This document shows, one piece after another, positions 40,604 to 48,783 of a stretch of DNA of 64,000 bases. This DNA comes from Streptomyces rimosus (GTDB lineage: Bacteria; Actinomycetota; Actinomycetes; Streptomycetales; Streptomycetaceae). Under the pieces are notes generated by a model. It was not told where the DNA came from, searched no databases, and was given only the letters and a program-made list of their open reading frames with translations. Each line of letters starts with the position of its first letter. The first letter of the stretch is position 1. The translations under genes were made by a program, and so were the position numbers. Where the stretch lies: contig NZ_CP023688.1 in assembly GCF_008704655.1 (NCBI RefSeq), positions 4,712,001 through 4,776,000 of the forward strand, read 5' to 3'.

Positions 40604-42133
40604 CTATTGCGGGGCGCCCGCACCCTCCCCGTGCTTCGGCGCCTTCCCGTTCACCAGTACGCCCGCGACGACCGCCGCCAGCAGCATGATCCCCGCACCC
40701 CAGCCGATCGCCACCGTGAATCCGTGCACGACGCCGTCCTTCACGACCCCGTCCCGCGCGGCGGGCGTGAGGCGCCCGCCCGCTTCCCGCGCCGCGCTCG
40801 CCAGGTGGCTTCCGATGTACGTCGCGCTCGCCGACGTGGCGATCGTGTTCAGCAGCGCCGTACCGATGGAACCGCCCACCTGCTGAGCCGTATTGACGGT
40901 CGCCGACGTGACGCCCGAATCCTGCGGCGCCACCCCGGCCGTCGCCGTCGCCATCACCGGCATGAAGATCAGGCCCATCCCCAGCCCGACCAGAATCTCC
41001 GACGGCAGCACATGCGATACGTACGCGGGCTCGGCCGTCAGCGTCGTCAGCCAGGCCAGCCCGGCCGCCGCCAGTACGGCACCCGGCACCATCAGCATCC
41101 GCGGCGGAATGTGGTGCAACAGCCGGGCGGATATCTGCGTCGATCCGACGATGATGGCCGCGGTGATCGGCAGAAACGCCATGCCGGTCTTCACCGGCGA
41201 ATACCCCAGCACCACCTGGAGGTAATACGTCATGAACAAGAACATCCCGAACATGGCGATGACCGCCAGCGCCATGGTCAGAAACGCGCCCGCACGGTTC
41301 CGGTCCCGCACGATGTGCAGCGGCAGCAACGGATACCTGGCCCGGCTCTGCCACCACGCGAAAACCACCAGCAGCGCGGCCCCGCCCACCAGCATCCCCA
41401 GCACCAGCCCGTCGTTCCACCCCCGCGGCTGCGCCTCGCTGCACCCGTAAACAATGGCGACCAGCCCACCGCACCCCAAGACCACGCCCAGCACGTCCAA
41501 CCGCGCCGCCCCACCATTTCCCCGCCGGTCGTGCAGAAACACCCACGCACCGGCTATCGCTATGAGGGCGATCGGCACATTCACATACAGGCACCACCGC
41601 CAGTCCAGGTACTCGGTCAGCAGCCCGCCCGCTATCAGCCCGATGGCCGACCCACCGCCCGCGATGGCGCCGTAAATCCCGAACGCCTTCCCCCGTTCCT
41701 TCCCGTCCGTGAACGTCGTCGTCAGCAACGACAGCGCGGCCGGCGCCAGCAGAGCCCCGAAAGCACCCTGCAGGGCCCGAGCCCCGAACAGCATCCCCTG
41801 CCCGGTGGCCGCACCACCCAGTGCTGAAGCGACCGCAAACCCCACCAGCCCGGTGACGAAAGCCCGCTTCCGCCCCACCAGGTCGGCAATCCGCCCACCC
41901 AGCAACAACAACCCACCGAACGCGAGCGTGTACGCAGTGATGACCCACTGCCGGTTGGCGTCCGACATATGCAGCTCCCGCTGCGCGGACGGCAGGGCGA
42001 TATTCACGATCGTCGCGTCCAGCACAACCATCAACTGCGCCAACGCGATAACAACGAGGCCCCACCACCGCCGTGGATCCGGCTCCCCCGCAGCTTCCGC
42101 ACGCCCCTGCGTCCGACTCTGGCTCTGGCTCAT
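40604..42133 (-). CDS. MFS drug exporter, DHA2 (14-helix)
   Basis: A 509-aa protein with 14 predicted helices: WWGLVVIALAQLMVVLDATIVNIALP (DHA2 helix-1 D-x-T motif), GGRIADLVGRKRAF (motif A) and RALQGAFGALLAPAALSLL (motif C region). Hallmark of EmrB/QacA efflux pumps. ATG at 42133 with CAGGACC upstream. No regulator gene is adjacent; the left neighbour is a methyltransferase and the right is the AT-rich S1 gene. Drug unknown. Confidence 0.93.
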   Translation of the reverse strand: MSQSQSRTQGRAEAAGEPDPRRWWGLVVIALAQLMVVLDATIVNIALPSAQRELHMSDANRQWVITAYTLAFGGLLLLGGRIADLVGRKRAFVTGLVGFAVASALGGAATGQGMLFGARALQGAFGALLAPAALSLLTTTFTDGKERGKAFGIYGAIAGGGSAIGLIAGGLLTEYLDWRWCLYVNVPIALIAIAGAWVFLHDRRGNGGAARLDVLGVVLGCGGLVAIVYGCSEAQPRGWNDGLVLGMLVGGAALLVVFAWWQSRARYPLLPLHIVRDRNRAGAFLTMALAVIAMFGMFLFMTYYLQVVLGYSPVKTGMAFLPITAAIIVGSTQISARLLHHIPPRMLMVPGAVLAAAGLAWLTTLTAEPAYVSHVLPSEILVGLGMGLIFMPVMATATAGVAPQDSGVTSATVNTAQQVGGSIGTALLNTIATSASATYIGSHLASAAREAGGRLTPAARDGVVKDGVVHGFTVAIGWGAGIMLLAAVVAGVLVNGKAPKHGEGAGAPQ

Positions 42134-42296
42134 GGGGTCCTGCCTTCGCCGTGGTCAACGGTCAGCGGTCACCCCGCCACGCGAGGAGCCGCAGCATCTG
42201 TCCAGCGTAGGCGCAGCACCGACCCTGCGCTCGTTGGAAAGTTCGAGTCCCTAGGTGCCTGTTCGCTCGTCCTTCACGGTGGCTGCTTGGGCACCT

Positions 42297-42797
42297 CTAC
42301 CTGTCCAGCGAAAGTATGACCTGCCGATCTGTGATGCTAATGCTGGTAACCTTCACTGTCATTTCATCGTTGACTGCGAAGTTTTGATCGCGTGGGGCTT
42401 CGGAAGCGGGGAGAAATCCGATGATTGATCTTTCCAGTCGAACGAAGATGCCCACCGGTGCGATCTTGGTGATGGTGCCAGTCAATATCGCGTCGAGATT
42501 CGACCGTGCAAAGGCGATGAAAGGGTCAGGCTGGAGATCTTTGATGGATAGGTAGGGTTGGTGGCGATCTGGATCGACACCGAGTACAACTACTATGATT
42601 TCCTCTCCAGTCTGGACTGCTTGCGACGGGTGATCAATGCGGTCCCAAGTAAGGTTGGGAACCGTCACGAATCCTGTGACTCCGTCAAGGTCGATGAACG
42701 CGCCGAAATCGGTCACGGAATGCACTCGCCCCCTGCATACCTTCCCGGGGGTCATGGAATCTGGGATCGGCTCGTCGGCATTCGTGGGCTTTGGCAT
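42297..42797 (-). CDS. Two-domain S1 RNA-binding protein, AT-rich
   Basis: A 166-aa protein made of two S1 (OB-fold) domains: about 17-85 (GKVCRGRVHSVTDFGAFIDLDG, then GFVTVPNLTW) and about 95-165 (LTGTITKIAPVGIFVRLERS, IGFLPASEAP, ending VKVTSISITDRQVILSL). It resembles tandem S1 repeats cut out of ribosomal protein S1 or a translation-associated factor. The gene is about 50-53% GC against ~70% around it, with a weak AAAGAAA ribosome-binding site, which suggests recent horizontal acquisition. It probably binds RNA in the cytoplasm; its role is unknown. Confidence 0.88.
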   Translation of the reverse strand: MPKPTNADEPIPDSMTPGKVCRGRVHSVTDFGAFIDLDGVTGFVTVPNLTWDRIDHPSQAVQTGEEIIVVVLGVDPDRHQPYLSIKDLQPDPFIAFARSNLDAILTGTITKIAPVGIFVRLERSIIGFLPASEAPRDQNFAVNDEMTVKVTSISITDRQVILSLDR

Positions 42798-43050
42798 TAC
42801 TGATTTCTTTTGATTGCGTCAGTCTCTCAGTGGCACAGCTGTCCCCCCACCCCCGTGTGGTCAATGCCGTAACACTCTTACACATGGCACTGACAATGGG
42901 CCCGAGCCCGGGGAGAAGTGTCTGCCCCGGTGTCGTGGTGAAGAATTCAACAATTGGCTGTGCTCGAAACCGCGTCGGCCGCGGCGGGCCGGACGGGCCC
43001 GGCCGCGGCCGGTGGGTGGAGATGTGGGGTGATGGGAGCGGGGGTGGCCG

Positions 43051-44520
43051 TCAGTCGGGGAGGATGCCGGACTTGCGGGCCTCGGTCAGCCAGGTGGGGA
43101 ACTCGGTCATGAGCTGTTGGTAGAGGTCCGCGTCGGCGAGGGAGCGGGGGTCGCGGCCGGCGTGGAAGAAGCCCGCGTTGTCGATGACGCGCTTTTCCGG
43201 TACGGCCAGTTCGTCCAGCTTGCGGAGGAAGTCGAAGCCCTTGGCGTCCGGGTCGCCGAAGCCGACGAACTGCCAGAAGATGGGCAGCTTCGCGGCCTCG
43301 CAGAGGGCCTTCTCGGCGGCCGGCTTCGAGGTGGGGGCGCCGTCGGTCTGGAAGATGACGAAGGCGGGGTCGGTCGCGCCGGACTTCTCGTAGTGCTCGA
43401 TGACGGCGTTGATGGCCCAGTGGTAGTTCGTACGGCCCATGTGGCCGAGGCCCGCGTGCAGTTCCTCGATGCGGCCCTCGTAGGAGGCGAGGTCGAGTTC
43501 GGCGGTGCCGTCGACGTCGGTGGAGAAGAAGACCACCGGCACGGTGCCGTCGTCGTCGAGGTTGGCGGACAGGCCGAGGGCCTGTTCGGCGAGGTGCTGG
43601 ACCGTGCCGTCCTTGTAGTAGTTGCGCATCGAACCGGAGCGGTCGAGCACGAGGTAGACGGCCGCGCGCTGAGTGGCCAGCCCCTGCTTTTCGAGGGAGA
43701 CCCGGGCCGCCTTGTAGAGGCTGACGAGGCCGGGGGCCTGGGACTCGATTTTGGCCAGGGGGGTGGGGGAGGTGGGGGTGGAGCTGGTGGTGGGGGTTGT
43801 GGGGGGCTCCGGCGCGGTTTCCGGCTGGGGAGCGGTCTCCGGCTTGGGCGAGGTCGCCGTCGGCGCGGCCTCGGCCTCGGCCTTGGCTTCGGGCTCGGGT
43901 TCCGGCTCCGGCGCGAGTTCGGTCTTGGCCTTGGCGGCAGGTTCCGGCTTAACGTCAACCTTCGGCTCGGCGTCAACCTTCGGCTTGGTGTCAACCTTCG
44001 GCTCGGCTGCGGCCTCCGCCTCCACCTTGGCTGCGGCCTCCGGCTCCGCTTCCGCCTTGGCTGCAACCTCAGGCTTGGCCTCCCCCTTGGCTACGACCTG
44101 GGACTCCGCCTCCGCCTCGGCCACCGGCTCCGCCTCGACTACGGCCTCCGCCTTGGCTGCGACCTCCGGCTCCGCCTCCCCCGTGGCCGCACCCTCAGAC
44201 TCGACCTTCGGCTCAACCTTCGGCTCAACCTCCCCCCTCTCCGGCGTCTTCGGATTGTCGAACGCCTGGGAGACGAGGTCGGATGCCGAGTCCTTGGGGG
44301 TGGCGTCCGGGGTCTTGGCCTGGGTGGGGAGGGAGGGGGCGGTGCGGGCGGTGGGGACGGCGGGGGCGCGGGGGGCGGCGGGTTCCGGGGTGGCCTCTTC
44401 GCGGGCCTCCGGGATCGTGGCCGCTTCCGGCGTCCGAGTGCCGCTCGCCGCCTCGTTCGATTCCTCGCGGGCCGCCTTGGAGCGACCGAAAGCGTTGCGC
44501 AGCAGACTCCGAATGCCCAT
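43051..44520 (-). CDS. TerF-like VWA protein with long low-complexity linker
   Basis: A 489-aa protein. Residues ~1-85 are charged and disordered; ~90-265 are a Glu/Ala/Lys/Pro-rich repeat region (EPKVDxKPKVD units); ~275-489 are a VWA domain of the TerF type with MIDAS motif VLDRSGSMR, VFFSTDVDG, a T-site in GRTNYHWAIN and IFQTDGAP. TerF-type VWA proteins belong to tellurite/stress ter systems and bind metal; other ter genes are absent here. The low-complexity region is coded by imperfect DNA repeats (18-bp units at 43954-44007). ATG at 44520; upstream inverted repeats lie at 44556-44576 and 44619-44635. Confidence 0.9.
   Translation of the reverse strand: MGIRSLLRNAFGRSKAAREESNEAASGTRTPEAATIPEAREEATPEPAAPRAPAVPTARTAPSLPTQAKTPDATPKDSASDLVSQAFDNPKTPERGEVEPKVEPKVESEGAATGEAEPEVAAKAEAVVEAEPVAEAEAESQVVAKGEAKPEVAAKAEAEPEAAAKVEAEAAAEPKVDTKPKVDAEPKVDVKPEPAAKAKTELAPEPEPEPEAKAEAEAAPTATSPKPETAPQPETAPEPPTTPTTSSTPTSPTPLAKIESQAPGLVSLYKAARVSLEKQGLATQRAAVYLVLDRSGSMRNYYKDGTVQHLAEQALGLSANLDDDGTVPVVFFSTDVDGTAELDLASYEGRIEELHAGLGHMGRTNYHWAINAVIEHYEKSGATDPAFVIFQTDGAPTSKPAAEKALCEAAKLPIFWQFVGFGDPDAKGFDFLRKLDELAVPEKRVIDNAGFFHAGRDPRSLADADLYQQLMTEFPTWLTEARKSGILPD
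43954..44007 (-). repeat. Three tandem 18-bp units in the VWA gene
   Basis: GTCAACCTTCGGCT recurs at 43954, 43972 and 43990, an 18-bp period encoding EPKVDx/KPKVDx units. This is the clearest part of a ~500-bp low-complexity stretch (43751-44260). Confidence 0.85.
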
Positions 44521-44929
44521 CGGCGAACCTCTCTAGCGTGTGTGCGGTGCGGCGAATGTCCGAGAAGCGCGGACATGTCCCTGACCAGGCCGGACACGTA
44601 AGGGTAGCCGTCCGGCCCGGTCCCATCGTGGGACCCCGCGCGTCTCGCGGCACGCCCCGTTTGGGTGTTTTGTGATTCGGGGTGGTGTGGGGACGGGGTG
44701 TCGGTCGGGTGGGGGTGCGGTGGGTGCGTGGTGGTGGGGGCGTGTGGGGGAGAGCGTATGTGCGGCGGTCGGATGTGCGAAGCGAAGACGGGGAATTGGC
44801 GGGCCCGAGTGGCCCGCAGCGCCCCGTTCGCTCCCCGCCCGGTGACCATAACCCCGGCCGTCCGTTGACCCTGGGTGCGGTCCGGGAGAACCAAACAACC
44901 CTCGTACGGGTGACGGGAGATGTGGGCAC
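44521..44929. other. 409-bp intergenic region, divergent promoters and G-rich tract
   Basis: No gene is recognised. It must hold promoters for the VWA gene (minus) and the esterase gene (plus). Inverted repeats: ATGTCCG-N7-CGGACAT (44556-44576), GGTCCCA-TCG-TGGGACC (44619-44635) and GCGGGCC-N5-GGCCCGC (44799-44817). A strongly G-rich, C-poor tract occupies 44679-44750. Confidence 0.75.
44679..44750 (+). repeat. G-rich tract, potential G-quadruplex
   Basis: The plus strand has at least six runs of three to five G separated by short loops, with very few C residues. The pattern GGGG-N-GGGG-N-GGGGG could fold into one or more quadruplexes upstream of two divergent genes. Confidence 0.6.
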
Positions 44930-46216
44930 ATGGGGCTGACCAGCCAGTCGCTCGAAATCATGGTGGTCATGCTGGCCGTGGCCTGTGTGGTGCTGACGGT
45001 GTGGCAGTGGCCACGGCTGTCCCGGCGCGGGGTACCGGCCGTACTGGGCAGGCTCGGGTCCATCCTCGTCACGCAGACGGCCGTGCTGTGTTCGCTCGCG
45101 CTCGCCGTGAACTCCAGTTTCGCGTTCTACAGCAGCTGGGACGAGCTGCTGGGCAACACCGACGACGCTCCGGTGGCGGTCGGCAAGGGTGGGGTCGGTC
45201 CGCAGTACGCCGATGCCGGCAGTCTGCGGGGCGGGCTGGTCCAGCCCGCGGGGCCGCAGGGCCTGGACCGGGTGAACGGGCTGCCGATGGGGGCGCCGGA
45301 GAAGGTCGGCAAGGTCGAGTCCGTACGGATCGTCGGGCACCGTACCCGCGTCGTCAACCCGGCTTTCGTCTACCTGCCGCCGCAGTACTTCCAGCCCCAG
45401 TACCGCCGCCAGCGCTTCCCCGTCTCCGTCGTCATCAGCGGCTACCCGGGCGGCATCATGAACCTCGCCCAGCACCTCCGCATCCCGCAGACCGCGGGCG
45501 AGCTGATCGGGGAGGGCCGGATGCAGCCGACCGTCCTGGTGATGGTCCGGCCGACGATCGCGCCGCCGCGCGACACCGAGTGCGTGGATGTGCCGGGCGG
45601 GCCGCAGGCCGAGTCGTTCTTCACGCGCGATCTGCCGGAGGCCGTCAAGGCGGCGTACCGGGTCGGCCACGATCCCAGCGCCTGGGGCGCGTTCGGCTAC
45701 TCCTCGGGCGGTACGTGTGCGCTACTGCTGGCCCTGCGCAACCCAGGCGTCTACACGTCTGCCGTATCGCTGTCCGGCGATTACGCGGTCAAGGACGACC
45801 TGACGACCGGAAGCCTGTTCGGCAGCGGCGCCGCGGCAGCGCGGCGCGAGCGCGAGCACGACCTGCTGTGGCGGCTGCGGAACCGGCCCGTGCCGCAGGT
45901 TTCCGCGCTGGTGGCCAGCAGCCGACTGGGGGAGCCGAACTACGGTGACACCCTGCGGTTCATCCAGGCCGCGAAGCCCCCGATGACGATCGACTCGATC
46001 ATCCTGCCGCGCGGCAGCCACCAGTTCTCGACGTGGCGGCGGGAGGTGGCGCCGGCGCTGGAGTGGCAGGGGCGGCAGCTGACGTTCCCGCAGGATGTCG
46101 AGTCGGCGCACGCGCGGCCGAAGCGGCCGGGGCCGGGGGCCGTGCCGTCACCGTCGCCGTCGTCGCCATCGGGTACGGCACCCCGGCCCGCCGGAGAGCC
46201 CCCGACCGCCCGGTAA
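44930..46216 (+). CDS. Membrane-anchored esterase/acyltransferase (alpha/beta hydrolase)
   Basis: A 428-aa protein. Two N-terminal hydrophobic helices (MVVMLAVACVVLTVWQW and VLCSLALAVNSSFAFY) anchor it to the membrane. The extracytoplasmic domain (about 125-395) is an esterase-D/antigen-85-like alpha/beta hydrolase: RFPVSVVISGYPGG, nucleophile GYSSGGTCALLLAL, and catalytic His in LPRGSHQFSTWRRE. A Pro/Ser-rich tail of ~40 residues follows. The fold suggests ester hydrolysis or acyl transfer at the cell surface; substrate unknown. ATG at 44930. Precedes the ABC transporter genes by 70 bp and may be co-transcribed. Confidence 0.88.
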   Translation: MGLTSQSLEIMVVMLAVACVVLTVWQWPRLSRRGVPAVLGRLGSILVTQTAVLCSLALAVNSSFAFYSSWDELLGNTDDAPVAVGKGGVGPQYADAGSLRGGLVQPAGPQGLDRVNGLPMGAPEKVGKVESVRIVGHRTRVVNPAFVYLPPQYFQPQYRRQRFPVSVVISGYPGGIMNLAQHLRIPQTAGELIGEGRMQPTVLVMVRPTIAPPRDTECVDVPGGPQAESFFTRDLPEAVKAAYRVGHDPSAWGAFGYSSGGTCALLLALRNPGVYTSAVSLSGDYAVKDDLTTGSLFGSGAAAARREREHDLLWRLRNRPVPQVSALVASSRLGEPNYGDTLRFIQAAKPPMTIDSIILPRGSHQFSTWRREVAPALEWQGRQLTFPQDVESAHARPKRPGPGAVPSPSPSSPSGTAPRPAGEPPTAR

Positions 46217-46286
46217 GGCGGTCCGCCCCTCCCCCATCCGGCCCACCCCGCGCGACACCCACTCCCCACCGCGGTGAACTTCTACC

Positions 46287-46958
46287 GTGACCGCCCCTCC
46301 GGACGACTGCCTGGCCCGCAACGACTGGATCTGCGGCGACTACCTCGCCACCCGCCGCCACATCCTCCTCGACGCCGTCCTCCAGCACCTGCACCTCACC
46401 GTGGTCTCCGTGCTGCTCGGCCTGGCGATCGCGCTGCCGCTGGCGCTGGTCGCGCGCCGGTGGCGGTGGGCCGTGGGGCCCGTGCTGGGCCTGACGACCG
46501 TGCTCTACACGATCCCGTCGCTGGCGATGTTCTCGCTGCTGCTGCCGCTGTACGGGCTGTCGGCCACGCTCGTCATCGTGGGGCTGGCGCTGTACTCGCT
46601 CACCCTCCTCGTACGGAACATCCTCGCGGGCCTGGCGGGCGTACCGGAGGAGGCGAAGGAGGCCGCCCGCGGCATGGGGTACGGGCCGCTGCGGCAGCTG
46701 CTCGCCGTCGAACTGCCGCTGGCGGTGCCCGCCGCGATGGCCGGGCTGCGTATCGCCACCGTCTCGGCCGTCGCGCTGACCACGATCGGCGCGATCGTCG
46801 GCCACGGCGGGCTGGGCAACCTGATCTACGCGGGGATGAACTCGTACTTCAAGGCGCAGGTGCTGACGGCGTCCGTCCTGTGCGTTGTGATCGCCGTCGC
46901 CTTCGACCTGCTGCTGCTCGGCCTGGAGCGGCTGCTGACGCCGTGGCGGCGCGTATGA
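46287..46958 (+). CDS. Choline/betaine-type ABC transporter permease 1
   Basis: A 223-aa membrane protein with five or six helices of the BPD (ProW/OpuCB) family. The cytoplasmic EAA loop contacting the ATPase is visible as EEAKEAARGMGYGPLRQLLAVELPLA. Further family signatures are LGLTTVLYTIPSLAMFSLLLPL and VGHGGLGNLIYAGM. With the second permease, lipoprotein and ATPase it forms a quaternary-amine (choline, glycine betaine, carnitine) importer used in osmoprotection. GTG at 46287. Confidence 0.92.
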   Translation: MTAPPDDCLARNDWICGDYLATRRHILLDAVLQHLHLTVVSVLLGLAIALPLALVARRWRWAVGPVLGLTTVLYTIPSLAMFSLLLPLYGLSATLVIVGLALYSLTLLVRNILAGLAGVPEEAKEAARGMGYGPLRQLLAVELPLAVPAAMAGLRIATVSAVALTTIGAIVGHGGLGNLIYAGMNSYFKAQVLTASVLCVVIAVAFDLLLLGLERLLTPWRRV

Positions 46959-47000
46959 GTACGGTCGGGGACGTCGGATGAGCGCGCGCGGGGACGCCGT

Positions 47001-47711
47001 ATGAGCACGCTCGGGGACGTCTGGGCCTGGCTGAGTACGGGTGCGCACTGGGCCGGTGAGAACGGGGTCTGGCACCGGTTCACGGAACATCTGCTGCTGA
47101 CTGTCGGCTGCCTGCTCGCCTCGTGCCTGATCGCGCTGCCCGTCGCCGTCACCCTCGGGCACCTCGGCCGCGGCGGCGCGCTGGCCGTCAACCTCGCCAA
47201 TGTGGGCCGCGCCGTGCCCACCTTCGCCGTGCTGGTGCTGCTCCTGCTCACGCCGCTCGGGCGGCACGGGGACTGGCCGACGTTCATCGCGCTGGTGCTG
47301 TTCGCGCTACCGCCGCTGCTGACCAATGCGTACGTCGGGATGCGCGGGGTGGACCGGAGCGTGGTGGAGGCGGCGCGCGGGATGGGGATGTCCGGCGGGC
47401 AGCTGGTGTGGCGGGTCGAGGTGCCGCTGGCGCTGCCGCTGGTGCTGACGGGCGTACGGATCGCGGCGGTGCAGCTGGTCGCGACGGCGACGCTGGCCGC
47501 GCTGGTCGGCGGGGGCGGGCTCGGCCGGATCATCACCGCGGGGTTCAATCTGGCGAGCACACCGCAGGTGGTCGCGGGGGCGGTGATCGTGGCGGTGTTC
47601 GCGCTGCTGATGGAGGCGGTGTTCGAGGCCGCCCAGCGGCTGGGTCCGGCGTGGGTGCGGGGGCAGGCGCCCGGGCAGGGGCGGAAGGCCGGTCGGGGGC
47701 GGGCTCGGTGA
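47001..47711 (+). CDS. Choline/betaine-type ABC transporter permease 2
   Basis: A 236-aa BPD permease paralogous to the preceding one, with the EAA loop VVEAARGMGMSGGQLVWRVEVPLALP and LVGGGGLGRIITAGFNLAS. The ATG at 47001 lies 42 bp after the first permease; the end overlaps the substrate-binding gene by the GTGA junction. The pair would form a heterodimeric membrane channel. A basic, Gly-rich C-terminal tail (GQAPGQGRKAGRGRAR) is unusual but short. Confidence 0.92.
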   Translation: MSTLGDVWAWLSTGAHWAGENGVWHRFTEHLLLTVGCLLASCLIALPVAVTLGHLGRGGALAVNLANVGRAVPTFAVLVLLLLTPLGRHGDWPTFIALVLFALPPLLTNAYVGMRGVDRSVVEAARGMGMSGGQLVWRVEVPLALPLVLTGVRIAAVQLVATATLAALVGGGGLGRIITAGFNLASTPQVVAGAVIVAVFALLMEAVFEAAQRLGPAWVRGQAPGQGRKAGRGRAR

Positions 47712-48769
47712 GCGGGCGGCGGCAACGGAACACCGCACCCCGGCAACGGAACACCGCACCCCGGCGTACGCGCCGGATCGCCCGCCCCACGGCCCGCGCC
47801 CGCCTCGCGGTCCGCGCCGGACTCACAACCCGCGCCCGCCTCGCGACCAGTGCCGGACTCACCGCCCTCCTCCTCACCGGCTGTGCCACCGGCCCCTCCC
47901 TGGAGAACCGCGGCCAGGTCACCGCCGCGCCCGGCGACAGCCGTCACCTGTCCATCGGCTCGGCCGGCTTCACCGAGAGCGAGCTGCTGGCCCAGATGTA
48001 CGCGGTGCTGCTCCGCAACGCCGGGTACGAGGCCAACATCCTGACCGTCGGGAACCGGGAGCTGTACGAACCGTCCCTGGAGAGCGGCCAGATCGACGTC
48101 GTACCGGAGTACGCGGCGACCTTCGCCGACTGGCTGAACGCCAAGACCAAGGGTGCGGACGCCGACCCGGTCGCCTCGCCGGACCTCGGCACGACCATGA
48201 AGGTGCTGCGGAGTCTGGCCACACCCCGCGGCCTGACGGTGCTGCCGCCGGGCCGGGCCGTCGACCAGAACGCGTTCGCCGTGGCCGCCTCGTACGCGAA
48301 GCAGCACCGCCTGAAGACCCTCAGCGACCTGGGGCGCGCCAAGCTGCCGGTACGGCTGGCGGCGGGTGACGAGTGTGTACAGCGGCCGTTCTGCGCGCCC
48401 GGCCTGGAGCGTACGTACGGGATCGACATCACGGCCGTCGACCCGAAGGGGGTGGGCACCACGCCCGCCAAGCAGGCCGTACAGAACGGGCAGGACCAGA
48501 TGGTGCTGACGACCAGCACGGACGCGACGGTCGAGCAGTTCGGGCTGGTCTTCCTGGAGGACGACAAGAAGCTCCAGAACGCGGACTACGTCGTTCCGGT
48601 GGTCAACCGGGCCCGCGCGGGCAGCGAGCGGGTCGCCGCCGCGCTGGGCAAGCTCAACTCCGTACTGACGACGCAGGACCTGGCCGACCTCAACCAGCGG
48701 GTGGACAGCTGGCGGCGGCTCCCGGAGGACGTGGCACGGGACTACCTGCGCAAGAAGCAGCTTCTGTAG
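47708..48769 (+). CDS. Glycine betaine/choline-type ABC substrate-binding lipoprotein
   Basis: A 353-aa lipoprotein. It starts with an abnormally long Arg/Thr-rich n-region of ~50 residues, including a duplicated RQRNTAP, before the hydrophobic core and lipobox LLTGC. The mature domain is of the OpuAC/ProX type (SIGSAGFTESELLAQMYAVLL, ESGQIDVVPEYAATFADWL, QMVLTTSTDATVEQFGLVFLEDDKK). GTG at 47708 overlaps the permease stop. A start further downstream would remove the duplicated segment, but no good ATG/GTG is visible before the hydrophobic core. Its cognate ATPase gene faces it, 14 bp away. Confidence 0.92.
   Translation: MSGRRQRNTAPRQRNTAPRRTRRIARPTARARLAVRAGLTTRARLATSAGLTALLLTGCATGPSLENRGQVTAAPGDSRHLSIGSAGFTESELLAQMYAVLLRNAGYEANILTVGNRELYEPSLESGQIDVVPEYAATFADWLNAKTKGADADPVASPDLGTTMKVLRSLATPRGLTVLPPGRAVDQNAFAVAASYAKQHRLKTLSDLGRAKLPVRLAAGDECVQRPFCAPGLERTYGIDITAVDPKGVGTTPAKQAVQNGQDQMVLTTSTDATVEQFGLVFLEDDKKLQNADYVVPVVNRARAGSERVAAALGKLNSVLTTQDLADLNQRVDSWRRLPEDVARDYLRKKQLL
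47720..47761 (+). repeat. Perfect 21-bp tandem duplication in lipoprotein gene
   Basis: CGGCAACGGAACACCGCACCC is present twice back to back (47720-47740 and 47741-47761), duplicating seven residues (RQRNTAP) in the pre-signal region. Confidence 0.9.
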
Positions 48770-48783
48770 CCCCCATCCCCCCC

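Noticed and set aside
42225..42260. T-arm-like GTTCGAGTCC sequence near the AT-rich island, considered as a tRNA fragment or att site
   Set aside because: The flanking bases do not form a T-stem and there is no acceptor stem, anticodon arm, integrase or second copy.
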